Positions 11,995 through 24,906 of a stretch of 64,000 nt of DNA are shown here, in pieces (the stretch's first letter is position 1; each line of letters opens with the position of its first letter). A model generated the notes under the pieces. That model was not told where the DNA came from, did not search any database, and was given only the letters and a program-made list of their open reading frames with translations. Origin of the DNA: Ottelia alismoides (taxonomy: Eukaryota > Streptophyta > Magnoliopsida > Alismatales > Hydrocharitaceae); NCBI GenBank assembly GCA_037367405.1, contig JAZKJV010002325.1, positions 124,001 to 188,000 on the forward strand. The letters are read 5' to 3'. The position numbers and the translations under genes were made by a program.

Positions 11995-12990
11995 ATAGAT
12001 GGATGCTAGCAATGAAGTCAGAGATTGACTCCATGCATAAGAATGGTGTATAGATCCTAAAGGATCCACCTAAAGGGGTAAAACCCATTGGGTATAAATG
12101 GATCTGCAAGAGAAAAAGGGGACCTAATGGGAAAGTAGAGACTTTAAAGGCATAGCTCGTAGCCAAGGGCTACATACAGAGAGAAGGTATTGATTACGAT
12201 GAGACATTCTCTCCTATGGCAATGCTTAAATCCATCAGGACACTGCTAGCTATAGCTGCATATCTTGACTACAGCATCTGGTAGATGGACGTCAAGACAG
12301 CTTTCTTCAATGGATACCTCGAGGAGGGTATATACATGGAGCAGACCCAGGGCTTCATAACTGAGGATGGCAAAGTGTGCAAACTGAAGAAATTCATTTA
12401 TGGGCTCAAGCAAGGTTTTCGTAGCTGCAACATCAGGTTTGACGAAACCATAAAGAGTTATGATTTTGTGCAGAATCCTGATGAACATTGTGTGTACAAG
12501 AAGCTTAGTGGGAGCACTATTGTGTTCATCGTGCTTTACGTAGATGACATCCTTATCATTGGGAATGATACAGGAATGATCACCAGTGTGAAGATTTGGC
12601 TGTCCCATATCTTTGAGATGAAAGATCTTGGAGAAGCCTCTTACATCTTAGGCCTAAAGTTGTTCAGAAACCGAGAAAAGAGGATTTTGGGATTGTCACA
12701 ACATGGATACATTAAGAAGATTATTGAACGATTATGTATGGGTATTTATAAGAAAGGATTCCTACCCTTAACACATGGTATCCACCTGTCTAAAGTAATG
12801 GCTCCTCAAACTGTTGAGGAAAAGAAGGCCATGGCTGGATGTCCTTATGCATCAGTTGTAGGAAGCTTAATGTATGCCATGATGTGTACTAGACCAGATA
12901 TCTACCAAGCAGTGGGAGTATTAAGTCATTACCAACCCTGCTATGGAGACAACAACACTGGAATGCAGTAAAGGACATATTCAAATATCG
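11995..12990 (+). pseudogene. pol: Copia-1 reverse transcriptase (broken)
   Basis: RVT_2-type reverse transcriptase. Motifs in order: 'MDVKTAFFNGYLEEGIYMEQ' (12285 on), 'LKKFIYGLKQGF', the catalytic YVDDILIIGND (about 12539-12571) and 'MKDLGEASYILGLKLF'. The open part covers 12285-12971. Upstream, stops replace expected Trp or Gln codons (near 12050, 12153 and 12282; the last is tag in place of the Gln of WQMDVKTAF). The catalytic Asp pair is intact even though the frame is not. Confidence 0.88.
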
Positions 12991-12997
12991 AAGACGG

Positions 12998-13465
12998 ATG
13001 CAAGACTACATCTTGGTCTATGGAGATGATGATCTCCATGTCCTGGGATATACAGATATTGACTTCCAATCGGATATTGATGATCGAAAGTCGACATCAG
13101 GGTTTGTATTCTTGTTGAATGGTGGTGTTGTGAGATGGAGAAGCAAGAAGCAGGACACTACTGCAGATTCAACAACATAAGCCGAGTACATTGCCGCATC
13201 GGATGCTGCAAAGGAGGGGTGTGGTTACGCAAGTTCATCCTCGAGCTTGGCGTAGTTTCCTCTGATACTCCCATCCCGTTACTCTGCGATAAAAGGGAGC
13301 CAAAAACCACATCATTTGGGAGATTCAAAACCATGGTGACATCATCATCACCAAGATGGCCTCTGCCGACAATATTGTTGATCCTCTTACCAAACCTCTG
13401 ACAGAAGGTTTTCGACCAGCATGTAATGAGTATGGGTTTAAGGATTGTTCCTGAATGGTTTTGAG
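12998..13465 (+). pseudogene. pol: Copia-1 RNase H (broken)
   Basis: Shows LGYTDIDFQSDIDDRKSTSG, WRSKKQDTTADSTT and, in a shifted frame, an AEYIAASDAAKEG-like segment and WLRKFILELGVV, the typical Copia RNase H block. A frameshift near 13170 and loss of the segment between 'LLCD' and the final helix disable it. It ends just before the polypurine tract. Confidence 0.8.
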
Positions 13466-13469
13466 GGCT

Positions 13470-13479
13470 AGTGGGAGAT
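13470..13479 (+). promoter_or_regulatory. Copia-1 polypurine tract
   Basis: 'agtgggagat' directly precedes the 3' LTR start tgttagcaatg. It would prime plus-strand cDNA synthesis. Copia-2 has the same tract before its 3' LTR. Confidence 0.8.
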
Positions 13480-15644
13480 TGTTAGCAATGTGAGCCCTGG
13501 GCGAACCATTCCTACAATAAATGTTATTGTAATAAATGATGTATCAATATTATTTTCACTCCCTTTCTGAGATTGAATGAATGTATGCACTATAAGGTCC
13601 CTCTGTATAATAAGGGTTATGTACCTTGGCCAAGTTGATGATCATACAGTTGTTGATTAATTGAATGAATCATAGAGGCTAATGCTTGGATGTATATCTA
13701 AGGGGTTAGATAGTTGACTCATCAAGCATCATCAAATGATTGTTAAGTGATGATCTCTAGTGTGAGTAGGAGATGGCAATCCTTTCTCATATGGTTGATA
13801 TCTAACTGACCTCTTGATGCAGGTCCTCTGCATGAGAATAGTGATTCGTAGGTGTCAGATTTGAAGGTAGGATATATGCTTTGGGAAAGCATATGATCTA
13901 TACCAATTCCCAGTGACCAAGATTAAGAAACTTAATGATCAAACCCTGAAGTTGACAGTGTAAAAGTAATCTTTATCTTCAGAATGATCATATGTCTTCT
14001 AGTATGCAGGATGTACAGGTATTGGGAATACCTGAGGGTGATGTGATCATAAACGATTGTATAACCATGACGCTTCCATTCCGAGGGAGTGATGAAACAG
14101 GTTTGGATTTTAGTGGCTCCTCTCATTATAGAAGTAACCTAATCTTAGTCCATGTAATGGACATTGATCTGAATAAGATTCGGATGCAATGAGAATATTA
14201 GTTCTACGGTCTTGATTTGATCAAGCATATGTGGGAGGTCCATGGGATCTGCATTTGAGATATGATCTCAATATCCAAGTCACTATACGTGGAACAATAC
14301 AATCTCCCTTGTCCTTATCTCCAAGTATATACGGAGATATCGCATTATTCTTGAAAGGGTTCAAGATTAATTCCATAGATCTAAGCATTGAAGAAAGAAT
14401 GATTAAATGTGATTTAATCATCTTGATGTGTGTAGATATTATCCAATATAACTAAATGTGATTTAATTATTATGGATCAAAATAATGTGGATAGAAATAT
14501 CCAATTATTCATAATATATTATAAATGTGATTTATAATGTATTAGAGAGATCTCAATATAATTTATATTTGTTGATTAATTATTATGTGTATCGGATACA
14601 CATTGTGTAATTAATTGAAATTGTAAATTATATGTTGTTTTAGGTTGCGAATGTGATTCAAAATTTTTTAGTGGCATAATTGCTATATTCTTAATATTAA
14701 TTATGAATTTTTTTGAAGAATAACTCACAACAAAAGTTGTTGGAAATAATATTGGAGATTTCCATGTAGATATGAAATCTCATGAAATCTCATGAAAAAG
14801 GGGACGACCACCAAGTCCTACTTGGAATAGGTGGCCGTCTACCTTGTTGTACATGGGAGATGTAATATCCATGTATATTCTCTCCTTATTTGGTTGATGT
14901 AATTTAGGATTGATTTATATTTGATTCTGTCAAATATATTTTGATATAAATTAAATCATAATTTGTTGGTTTTTTACCAACAACAATCTTGGCCATTGGA
15001 TTGAATATAAATCAATCTCATCCATTGATTTTATATGTCCCATGGATTGAGATCAATGGATCCCAAAACCCTATAAATAGAGAGGCATCCAATTCTCTCT
15101 ATGGCTATGCAATTTTGGAGCAAACACTTTCTCCCATTCTTCTCACACGCCAACTCTCTCTCCCTCTTCTTGGTGGTCGTCCACCAAACCTTAGACGAGA
15201 GACTCGTCGTCGCCTTCTCCACTGCACCACCGCTTCGACGTTCTTCGGTCCTCCATCTTGTTGGAGTGTTATGCTCACGAAGAAGACGTTTGATCTCGTA
15301 CAACGAGATCAGGAGCTAACCGTGCATGGATTGACTTGTTGGATTGCAAGGCTCACGCAGTCCATCCCCGCACTTGCAAGCAACCTCTCCGACGATCGAA
15401 ATTAAGACAGGAGGTCTCTTTTCTTAGAGAATCGATCAACGACGCTTCAAGAGGTATTCCTTTATACTTGTTGTGGTTATAGATGAAAGGATCCGAGAAT
15501 CGTTCTTGGATCATGTGGTTTCATCGCATGAAAATTTTTTAATTCCGCTGCACAGAACAACTAGTATGACTAGTCGTTCTGCGTCGTATCCGATACGACG
15601 ATCACTCTTCCGAGATGCACTTGAGTATTATACCATATCCTTCA
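13480..15644 (+). repeat. Copia-1 3' LTR
   Basis: Length 2165 bp, from tgttagcaatg to atatccttca, followed by the duplication cgacc. It shares the palindrome row (about 14400-14680), a TATA box at 15071-15080 and a CT-rich tract with the 5' LTR, but lacks about 330 bp near 13865 that the 5' LTR keeps. Point differences are clearly more numerous than between the Copia-2 LTRs. Confidence 0.9.
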
Positions 15645-15649
15645 CGACC

Positions 15650-17024
15650 CCACACTAGTACTCCTTTGTTCACGCTACCACTCTAGCATCTCGTGCCCTC
15701 CGCATCCACGATGCCAGCACGTGCGTGACGCCATGGGGTAGTGCACCTCCAACGGCGGTCCCTCCGTGTCCCGCCTAACTCGACGCCCTTCCGCCTCCGC
15801 ATGATCTCCCCATCGTCGAATCCATCGTGAACGTCGGTGCCCATGCCGTACAGGTCTCTGCATCGTGCAGCTCGCGTTATCCACCAACCTTTCTGCGACA
15901 TTGGACGTAGCTCACCGCGCTACCGCTCCCTCCATCCTTCACGCAGCTCGTGGCCCTCTATTGCCAATCTACACAGCTAGCCGCGCCACCGAGGTCCCAT
16001 CCTCGCATGCGGGCGGAAACTGCCCCTTCTCCCCTCCTAGTGAAGATATCAAAACATAAACCCCAGGGCATTTTAAATTAAAAAATGGAAAAATCTCAAA
16101 AATGCCACGACAAGATTCTGAATTTACGAACATGCCTCGAGCTTTAGAAGATCACGTTCGTGGCACGTGTTATTAGGTATTTACATTTTTTCCCTGCATT
16201 TAATTTTTGTTATATTTTAAGGCAGAAATTTTGAATAATTGCACTTTAGTCCCTGTACTCCAGACCTTTAATTTTCTTGTTCTTTTAATAAAATAAATGC
16301 TTTTCATTCTCAAAAAATTTGTATGCTCCTACTACATTCTTAAACATTGTGTGAAAATTTCTTCGCATTTTGTTTCTATTTGATATTTTTAGAAATTTAA
16401 AAACAATATTATTTTGTTTTCTGAAATTAGAAAAATCATAAAAATTACAAAATTTTCTTAAAAAATCCAAACAAATTATTGTAGGTGTATTTTTCTTTTC
16501 GTTAATTTCTATGAAAATTTTATACATTAATTCATATAAACCAAAAAATTGTGAAAAATAAAATATCTTAAAAAAATATATAGAAAAATCTAGAAAATCC
16601 AAAAATTTTGATTTCATACTTTCTTTGTAGATATTTACTTGAATTTTAACTTAAAAATAAGTTCCAGGGGTGTTGGACAGTTAAAGTATTTTTAAGTTGC
16701 AAAATACTCTTCATTGTGCACTGGTTTACTTCATTTCTAATGTTTCATTTTTATAAATTCACAAACATATCAAAAAATTTGAAAAAAATACCAAAAACAT
16801 TTTAAAATTTGTAAATCACAACATATTTTTTCTGTAATTTTCTGCACATTTTTTACTATTTTGAAAAATACAAAAGAGTGTGGTGTGTGTATTTTATCCC
16901 ATGTGCTTTATTTGAAAATTTAAAAAAAAATAAAAAATACCTAACATTCTCATTTTCTATATTTGACTACGGAGTTTTTAAATCGTGCTCCTTGTGATGG
17001 ACCCTGGTCGCTATACCAGGTAAA
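15650..17024 (+). repeat. Gypsy LTR-derived segment, array unit 1 continued
   Basis: Continues the LTR copy broken at 2558. A GC-rich block (15650-16060) is followed by about 950 bp of AT-rich noncoding sequence, ending at 'ctataccaggtaaat'. Short open frames in the GC-rich block occur on both strands and match no family I recognise. Confidence 0.75.
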
Positions 17025-17360
17025 TTTAGGTATCTTTCACCTCGGCTATAGGTCCCCCAAGTGCACTGACACTTGGAGAAACAAACCCCGAATAATGTCC
17101 AAGTCCAACTACAGTTCTCGGTCTAAATTATTACAACAATGTCTAAATATTTTCTCAAATAAAATAATTGTCTTCTTCTCTTCCCTACCCCACCTCTTGT
17201 ACGGGTCCTCCAAAAAGAAACCCCAAGTCATCCTCCAAGCAGTCCATCTCACCAAGAATTAAATAAGAGATGGTCAGAAAACGATTATAATATAGAGAGA
17301 CAAATAAAGCAAAATTAGAAAATGACTACAAAGCCGTGCTCTAAGGAAACAACGCCATTC
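17025..17360 (-). repeat. Inverted Gypsy leader with degenerate primer site
   Basis: On the minus strand this reads from a degraded tRNA-Asp-type primer site (17343-17358) through the leader ('tatattataatcgttttctgacc', then 'ggagga.gacttgg'). It corresponds to 38856-39165 of the element at 36149 in reverse. It is joined head to head with the + strand LTR part on its left. Confidence 0.65.
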
Positions 17361-18255
17361 TGATAAGCCGAAAATGCGATGCAGTATAAATGAATTAATT
17401 ATGCAATGGTCGTTGTTCTCGACAATCGATTCGATCAATGATAAAAAGATTTTTAAACCACTTAAGAGGAAAAATCAATCAAGGACAAGTAAGCAGTCTT
17501 CACCAAAGACCTGCAGTCGGTGGGAAGATACCTAGAGCCGAGGGTGGAGATAGATACCAATACGAGTTGTCGCACCCAGCTATACAAGCCTGCACTATGA
17601 GGTAGTTGTACAATCCCGGTGCAACCCTCCCCCATAAATGGATCCATCTTTTCGAGATTCTAGGCAACATTGAGCTTCGCCCCCAGACCATTATGTTACT
17701 GCCCAAGTTCCATGGGATTGCGACCGAGGAGCCCAATCTCCATCTACAGGAGTTCGAGATGATCTACAGGACCATCAAGGATAGAATAGTGGATGAGGAC
17801 ACCATCTAGATAATCTCATTCCTATTCTCCTTCGTTGACATAACAACCTTCAAGCTGAAGCATCTCGGAAGGTGGTCACTAATTGGTAGCTGCTCTTGAC
17901 CGAGTTGAACAATTACTATCCACTCAATCGAACACACATAGCTAGATATATGATCATCAATTTAACCATGATCCCAAATGAACAAATCCATGAAACTCGG
18001 GATCATTTTAGAGGGCTCATCGATAGGTGTCCCTACCATGAGATCAACAAGCCCATCCTCATCCAGAGTTTCTTATGTGGGCTGACACCTAAGCTGTAGG
18101 GGCTTGTGAATGCCTCGTGCTAAGGTTCCTACATCTCCAAGGATGAAGACCAGGTCAGGGCCATCTATGAGGAGATGGCATAAAATTACATAGTTATGTC
18201 CCAGACCCGTGTCTACACTCGGGGGAAGCCTCACCCACAAGAGACTTCATACTAG
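17361..18255 (+). pseudogene. gag: Inverted LTR tip plus Gypsy gag fragment, array copy 1
   Basis: The first 90 bp are an inverted LTR end (minus strand ...gcttatca). Then a + strand gag fragment runs from the ATG at 17597. Recognisable retrotransposon gag core: LPKFHGIATEEPNLHLQEFE, a start-of-helix region and the stretch ending with LIQSFLCGLTPKL. Related full-length gag lies at 51360-51990. Stops at 17604, 17807 and 18097, plus a frameshift, break it. The stop after 'CGLTPKL' (CAG-type Gln to TAG) is shared with copies 2 and 3. The fragment ends abruptly at 18255, where LTR sequence begins. Confidence 0.75.
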
Positions 18256-20347
18256 AGGATTTTGATTTTTGTCTTCCATTTATTGGTCTCCTCCTCCTTT
18301 GTTATTCGTTGATTAATCTTTGCTGGAGAGGAGCCCTATCTCCGAGAACAATCTTGTCGAGAAGGATGCCCAGCCTCCAAGCTGTCCGATGACACCGAGT
18401 CGGCCCTCATAGAGGCCATCATGGCGGATCCAATCTCGAGGTGAGATCCAAGTTCATTTCTCATTGTTTTTCCTTTTTTAAATTTTAGAATCAATTTTTA
18501 CTTCGATTTCAAGATTAATCTTTAGATATTAAAATCCCAAAAAAATCCATATCACATTTCCTCTTCAAATTTTATTTTTCGTGTCACCTCTCAACCTCTT
18601 CATTTCCATTCTATCTCACGCAACCACGCACCTCCGGCCACGCACGGTGGACGGACACATGGACCTATCTTCCATCACCCCAAGATCTACAACCGTTCAT
18701 ATATCCGATTTTGTTTATAAATAAATAAAATAAAAGACATATAATTGTTTTTATCTATCACATATATTTTCTAGGAAAATTGAAAATAATAATAAAAAAA
18801 TATAAAAAAATATTTTCTGTTTACAAGTCTATTTCTTAAAAAATAAAAAATTTATATACTTCTATTTAATAATTAATAATAAAAAAGTCGATAGTCTGTG
18901 CGGCCTCCCATACCTAGAGACACCCTTCCGCCAACCTCCTGCGGACCCCGTGCTCTGTCGTCCACTCGATGCAACTCCGCCATGACCCACCCCACGCTGG
19001 TACTCCTCTGCTCGCACCACCACTCCAGTGGCACGTGCCCGTCCCATCCACGACTTCAACACATGCGTGACGCCATGAGTTGGCACACCTCCAGTGGTGG
19101 TCTTCGCGTCCTGCCCATCGTGATGCCCTTTCGCCTCCACCCTATCTCCCCACCGCAAACTCCACTGCAAACGTCGGTGCCGAGGCCGTACGGGTCTCCG
19201 TGTTATACAACTCGCGTCATCCACCGATCTTGCTCTAGTGTTGGACATAGCTCGCGACCCCCTGCTGCCGATCGAGCGGCTCGCCGCACCACCGAGCTCC
19301 CAGCCTCACGTACGGGTGGCAGTCGCCCCTTCTCCCCACTTGGTGAAGATCGCATAATGGAAACCCTAGGGCGTTTTAAGATTAAAAAAGTTCGGAAAAA
19401 CTCAAAAATGTCATTGGAAGTTTCTGAATTTACGAACATGCCCCGAGCTCCAGAAGATCATGTGCATGACACGTGTTATTGGGTAATTTACATTTTTCAC
19501 TACATTTACTTTTTGTAATATTTTAAGGCAGAAACTTTAATAAATTGTCGTTTAGTCCCTATACTCCAGACCTTTAATTTTCTTGTTATTTTCTTTAAAA
19601 TAAAAGTTTTTCGTGCTCAATAAATTATCAAAAAAATTTGTATGCTCCTGCTATGTGCTTAAACATTATGCAGAAATTTCATTGCATTTTGTTGCTATTT
19701 GATATTTTTAAAATTAAAAAATAATGTCTTTTTGTCTGCCCGAAATTAAAAATCATAAAAATTTAAAAAATTGCTTAAAAATTCCAAACAAATTACTATA
19801 GGTGTTTTCGCTTTTCTTTAATTTGTGTCAAAATTCTCTGCGTTAATTCATAAAAATCGAAAAAATTACGAAAAACTAAAAATCGTAAATAATTGTAGAA
19901 ATTTCAAGAAAATCAAAAAATTGTAATTTCAGACTTTGTTTATAGATATTTACTTGTGTTTTATCTTAAAAATAAGTTCTAGGAGTTTTGGGAATTTAAA
20001 GTAGTTTTAAGTTGCAAAATACCCTTGACTATGCACTATTTTACTTCATTTCCATTGTTTTATTTTTATAAATTCACAAACATAACAAAATAATTTGAAA
20101 TAATTAGAAAAAACTTTTTAAAATCTGTAAAACACAGAAAAAGTTTCGTAATTTTCTGGACATTTTCTACTATTTTGAAAAATATAAAAATTGTATGGTG
20201 TGTGTATTTTATCCCTTGTACTTTATTCAAAAATAAAAAGCTGAAAAATAAAAAACTACTAAAAATCTCATTTTTGAAATTTGACTATGTAGTTTTAAAT
20301 CAGTCTCATTGTGTTCGACCATGGTCGCTATACTAGGTAAATTTAGG
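18256..20347 (+). repeat. Gypsy LTR-derived segment, array unit 2
   Basis: Collinear with 37290-38700 of the element at 36149, plus a GC-rich block (about 18890-19370) that is missing from that element's 5' LTR. It contains the 40-codon frame in frameshifted form (18323-18444, 1 nt deletion) followed by a donor-like aggtgag. It lacks the TATA box and hairpin. The rest is AT-rich and noncoding. Confidence 0.75.
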
Positions 20348-20655
20348 TATCTCCACCCTCGGCTCTAGGTCCCCCGGCGATACATACCCTGAATATTATC
20401 CAAGTCCAACTACAGTTCTGTGTCCAAATTATTACAACAATGTCTAAATGTTCTCTTAAATAAAACGATTCTCTTCTTCTCTTCTCTACTTCACCTCATG
20501 TGCGAGTCCACACAAAGAAACTCCAAGTCGCCCTCAAAAAAGTCCCTCTTACCAAAAAGCAAATAAGAGATGGTCAGAAAATATAATATAGAGAGACAAA
20601 TAAAACAAAACTGAAAAATGACTACAAAGTCGTGCTCCCCGACGAGGACGCTATT
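20348..20655 (-). repeat. Inverted Gypsy leader, array unit 2
   Basis: Minus-strand leader ending at a mutated primer site (about 20637-20652). Same junctions on both sides as at 17025-17360 and 23681-24007, so the inversion predates tandem copying. Confidence 0.65.
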
Positions 20656-21554
20656 CTTATAAACCGAAAATGCGATGTGATCGAGATGGATTAATTATGC
20701 AATGGTCGTTGTTCTCAACAATCGATTCTCTCAACAAGAAAAAGATTTTTAAACCACTTAAGAGAAAATTTAATCAATGACAAGCAAGCGGTCTTCACTA
20801 GAAACCAGTAGCCGGTGGGAAGATACCTAGAGCCAAGGGTGGAGATAGAGGCCAGTACGAGCTGCCAGACCCGGCTAGACAAGCCCACACTATGAGGCAA
20901 TTGTACAATCCTGGTGCAACCCTCACCCATGAATATTACGAGCTGCCTGAGATCCTTGGCAACTTTGAGCATCTCCCCCATACCATTCAATTTCTACCTA
21001 AGTTCCCTGGGCTAACGATCGAGGAGCCCCATCTGCATCTACAGGAGTTCAAGAAGATCTCCAGCACCATCCAGGATAGACTAGTGTATGCGGACACCAT
21101 TAAGCTAATCCCCATCCAATTCTCCTTGGTTAACAGAGTAGCCTACTTACGGAAGCATCTGGGCAAGGTGATCACTACTTGGGAGAAGCTCCGGACTAAG
21201 TACTTGAACAATTACTATCCACTCAGTCGGACCAACATAGCTAAAGATATGATCAGCAATTTAACCATGATCCCAAACAAACAGTTCCATGAAGCCCAGG
21301 ATCATTTTAGAGAGTTCATCGATAGGTGTCCCCACAATGAGATCAGCAAGCCCAACCATGTCCAGAGTTTCTTCTATGGGCTGACACCAGAGCTATAGGG
21401 GCTTCTGAACGCCTCGTGCTAAGGTTCCTACTTCTCTAATGATGAATACCAGGTCTGGGCCATCTCTGAGGAGATGGAAGAAAACTACGCATTGATGTCC
21501 CAGACCCGCGTCTACATTCTGGGGAAGTCTCCCCAACAAGAGACTTCATACTAG
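20656..21554 (+). pseudogene. gag: Inverted LTR tip plus Gypsy gag fragment, array copy 2
   Basis: The best preserved of the three fragments: 20892-21398 is open for 168 codons. It shows MRQLYNPGATL, LPKFPGLTIEEPHLHLQEF, a Trp-containing helix, 'YYPLSRTNIAKDMI' and a segment ending FYGLTPEL. This is the capsid-like core of a Ty3/Gypsy gag in the Athila/Tat style. The stop at 21396-21398 is at the same codon as in copies 1 and 3, whereas the G1 element has Gln there. A second shared stop follows in 'tgctaagg'. It ends at 21554 where LTR sequence starts. Confidence 0.8.
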
Positions 21555-23680
21555 AGGATTTTGATTTTTGTCTTCTATTTGTTGGGCTCCTCCTCCTCCA
21601 TTATTAGTTGATCAATCTTTGGTGGAGTGGAGCCCGATCTCTAAGAGCAATCTTATCGAAGAAGGGTATCCAGCCTCCGAGCCATCCAGTGATAGCGAGT
21701 TGCTCCACGTCAAGGCGATCACGACGTATCCGATCCCAACGTGAGATCCAAGTTTATTTCCCGTTGTTTTTCCTAGATTAAATTTTAGAATGAATTTTTG
21801 CTTTGATTTCATGATTAATCTCTAGACATTAAAAATCCCAAAAAAATCCATATCACATTTCCGCAACGAATTTGATTTTTCTCCTCTCCTCTTGACCTCT
21901 TCATTTCCATTCTATCTCACGCAACCACGCACCTCCGACCACGTACGGTGGATGGAGCCAAGGATCTATCTTCCGTCTCGCCAAGATCCACAATCATTCA
22001 TACATCCCATTTTGTTTATATATAAATAAAATAAAAAACATATAATTGTTTTTATCTATCACATTTTATGTAGGAATTTTTAAAAAAAAATAATTAAAAA
22101 TATAAAAAAAATTATTTTATGTTTACAATTATATTATTAAAAAAATAAAAAAATTATCCACTTCTATTTACTTAAAATAATAAAAAAGCAAGTAGTTTGT
22201 GCGACCTCCCACACCCAATGGTGCCCTTCAACCGACCACCTGCGGTCCCTGTGCTTTGTCGCCTGCTTGGCGCACTATAGCCATGACCGACCCCATGCCG
22301 GTCCTCCTCTGCCTTCCCTGCCACTCCAGTGGCCCATTCCTGTCGCGTCCACAACGTTAGTACACGTGTGACTCCATGAGGTGGTGCACCTCCAGCGGCG
22401 TTCCCTCCAAGTCCCTCCCATCGCAATGCCATTCCTCCTCCGCCAGATCACCCCACCGCCAACTCTACACGAACATTGGTGCCCAGGCCGCACGAGTCTC
22501 CGTGTCGTGTAGCTCGTGTCATTCAATAAACTTACTCTAGCGTTGGACGTGACTCGCCACGCTACCGCTCCCTCCGTCCCTCGTGCATTTCACGGCTCCC
22601 TATTGTCGATCGTTATGGCTCGTTGAGCCACCGAGCTCCCAACCTCGTGCGTGGCTAGCAATCGACCCTTCTCTCCTCTTGGTGAAGATCACAGAACAAA
22701 AAACCTAAGGTATTTTAAGATTAAAATAAATTGGGAAATTTTCAAAAAGTCCACTAGACGTTTCTGAATTTACGAACATTCCCCAACCTCCAGAAGATCA
22801 CGTGTGTGGCACGTGTTATCAGGGAAATTACATTTTTCTCAATGCATTTTTTTATTATATTTGAAGACGGAAACCTTAAATCATTGCACTTTGTTCACTG
22901 TACTCCAGACTTTTCATTCTCTTGTTATTTTCATTAAAATAAATGTTTTCCATGCTCAATAAATTCTCAAAAAAATATATGCTCCTGCTATGTGCTAAAA
23001 CAACGTCAAAAATTTCATTGCATTTTGTTGCTATTTGATATTTTAAAAATTCAAATATAATAGCTTTTTATCTTCCACAAATTAGAGAAATCATAAAATT
23101 TCGAAAATATGTTTACAAATTCCAAAAATATTACAGTATGTGTGTTTTACTGTTCTTTAACTTATGTCAAAATTTTTGCATTAATCATAAAAAACTAAAA
23201 GAATTACAAAAAATTAAAATCTTCAATAAATGTAGAAAATTCTAGAAAATCAAAAAATTGCGATTTCAGACTCTGTTTATAGATATTTACTTGTATTTTA
23301 TCTTAAAAATAAGTTCCAGGAGTTTTGGGCAGTTAAAAATATTTTTAAATTAAAAATTAATCTTGGTTGTGAACATTTTTACTTCATTTACAATATTTTA
23401 TTTTTTTAAATGCACAAACATATCAAAAAAAGTTGAAAAAAGTAGCAAAAATATTTTAAAATCTGTAAACACGAAAAGAAATCTATAATATTATAAAAAA
23501 TTATTACTATTTTGAAAAATTCAAAAAAAAAGAGTTTGGTGTGTGTATTTTATCCCTTGTTCTTTATTTGAAAATAAAAAACTAGAACATCAGAAACCAC
23601 TAAAAAATTAATTTTCAAAATTTGACTATGTAGTTTTAAATCGTGCTCCTTGTGTTCTTCCCTTGTTGCTATACCTATAA
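21555..23680 (+). repeat. Gypsy LTR-derived segment, array unit 3
   Basis: Same layout as unit 2: 40-codon frame at 21622-21744, uninterrupted but with GTG for ATG, then a GC-rich block (about 22190-22690) and AT-rich noncoding sequence to 23680. Open frames on both strands of the GC-rich block look accidental. Confidence 0.75.
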
Positions 23681-24007
23681 ATTTAGGTATCTCCACCCTC
23701 GGCCCTAGGTCCGCCAAGTACACCGACCCTTGGCGAAACAGATCCTGAATATTATCCAAGTCCAACTATAGTTCTCAATGTAAATTATTAAAACAATGTC
23801 TAAAAGGCTCTCAAATAAAATAATTATCTTCTTCTCTACTCCACCTCTTGTGCGAGTCCTCAAAAGATAAACCCCAAGTTCTCCTCCAAGCAGTCCCTAA
23901 GAAGCAAATAAGAGATCATCAGAAAATAATTATAATATAGAGAGAGATAAATAAAACAAAATTGAAAAATGACTACAAAAATGTGCTCCCCGGCAACGTA
24001 CCCATTC
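23681..24007 (-). repeat. Inverted Gypsy leader with primer site, array unit 3
   Basis: Minus strand. The primer site is partly preserved (+ strand 'ctccccggcaacg' at about 23985-23997, the 3' end of tRNA-Asp type). The LTR end 'cttatca' abuts it at 24008. The leader runs down to about 23681. Confidence 0.7.
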
Positions 24008-24906
24008 TGATAAGCTGAAAATGCGATGCGGTCGAGACGGATTAATTACGCAATGGTCGTTTTTCTGAACAAACGATTCGATTAATGAGAAAAATATTTT
24101 TAAATCACTTAAGAGAAAAATCTATCAATATCAAGCAAGTGGTCCTTGCTAGAAACCAACAGTCGTTGTGAAGATACCTAGAGCCCGGGGTGGAGACATA
24201 TGCTAGTACGAGATGGAGGACCCAGCTAGACGAGCCCGCACTATGAAGTAGTTATACAATCCCGGTGCAACCCTCACCCCATAAATGTTACCAGCTACTC
24301 GAGATCCTTGGGAACCTTGAACTTCGCCCCCAGACCATTCAGTTTCTGCCCAACTTCCATGGGCTAGCGATCGAGGAGCCGCATCTCCATCTGTAGGTGT
24401 TCGAGATGATTTGGAGAACCATCCAGGATAGACTAGTGGATGAGGACACCATCAAGCAAATCACCTTCCTATTCTCCTGGGTTAACAGAGTAGCCTACTG
24501 GGTAAAGCATCTGGGGAAGGTAATCACTACATGGGAGCAGTTACAGATCGAGTACTTGGACAATAACTATCCACTCAACCAAACCAACATAGCTAGATAT
24601 ATGATCATCACTTTAACCATGATACCAACTGAACAGTTCCATGAAGACCGAGATCATTTTAGAGACCTCATCGGCAGGTGTCCCCACCATGAGATCAACA
24701 AGCCCAACGTTGTCCAGAGTTTCTTCTGTGGGCTGACACCTGAGATATAGGGGCTTGTGAACGCCTTGTTCTAATGTTCCTACTTCGCCAAGGATGAAGA
24801 CCAGGTCTGGGCCATCTATGAGGAGATGGTAGAAAACTACGCAGTGATGTCCGAGACCTGTGTCTACACTCAGGGGAAGTCTCACCCACAAGAGACTTCT
24901 TACTAG
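24008..24906 (+). pseudogene. gag: Inverted LTR tip plus Gypsy gag fragment, array copy 3
   Basis: The gag fragment from about 24243 has stops near 24249 and 24394, then an open stretch 24397-24750 (117 codons) with 'FLFSWVNRVAYWVKHLGK', 'NQTNIARYMI' and SFFCGLTPEI. The terminal stop at 24748-24750 is at the position shared by all three copies. It ends at 24906, at the same gag position as the other two, and LTR sequence follows. Confidence 0.78.

Larger units (their letters stand above)
2559..15644 (+). mobile_element. Copia-1: Ty1/Copia LTR retrotransposon (degenerate, carries a solo LTR)
   Basis: Complete structure: 5' LTR 2559-4994, primer site 4997-5008 matching initiator-Met tRNA, long leader, gag, protease, integrase, reverse transcriptase, RNase H, polypurine tract 13470-13479 and 3' LTR 13480-15644. 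It is flanked by an exact 5 bp duplication cgacc (2554-2558 and 15645-15649). The domain order protease-integrase-RT-RNase H and the motif YVDDILIIGND identify Ty1/Copia. I do not assign a lineage; LTRs above 2 kb are long for the superfamily. The frame has many stops and shifts, so the element is not autonomous. A solo LTR of another element sits in gag (7197-10115). Confidence 0.92.

Noticed and set aside
18898..19518. 206-codon open frame on the + strand
   Set aside because: It sits in the GC-rich island of an LTR copy, is matched by a minus-strand open frame over the same DNA, and is not preserved in the other array copies.
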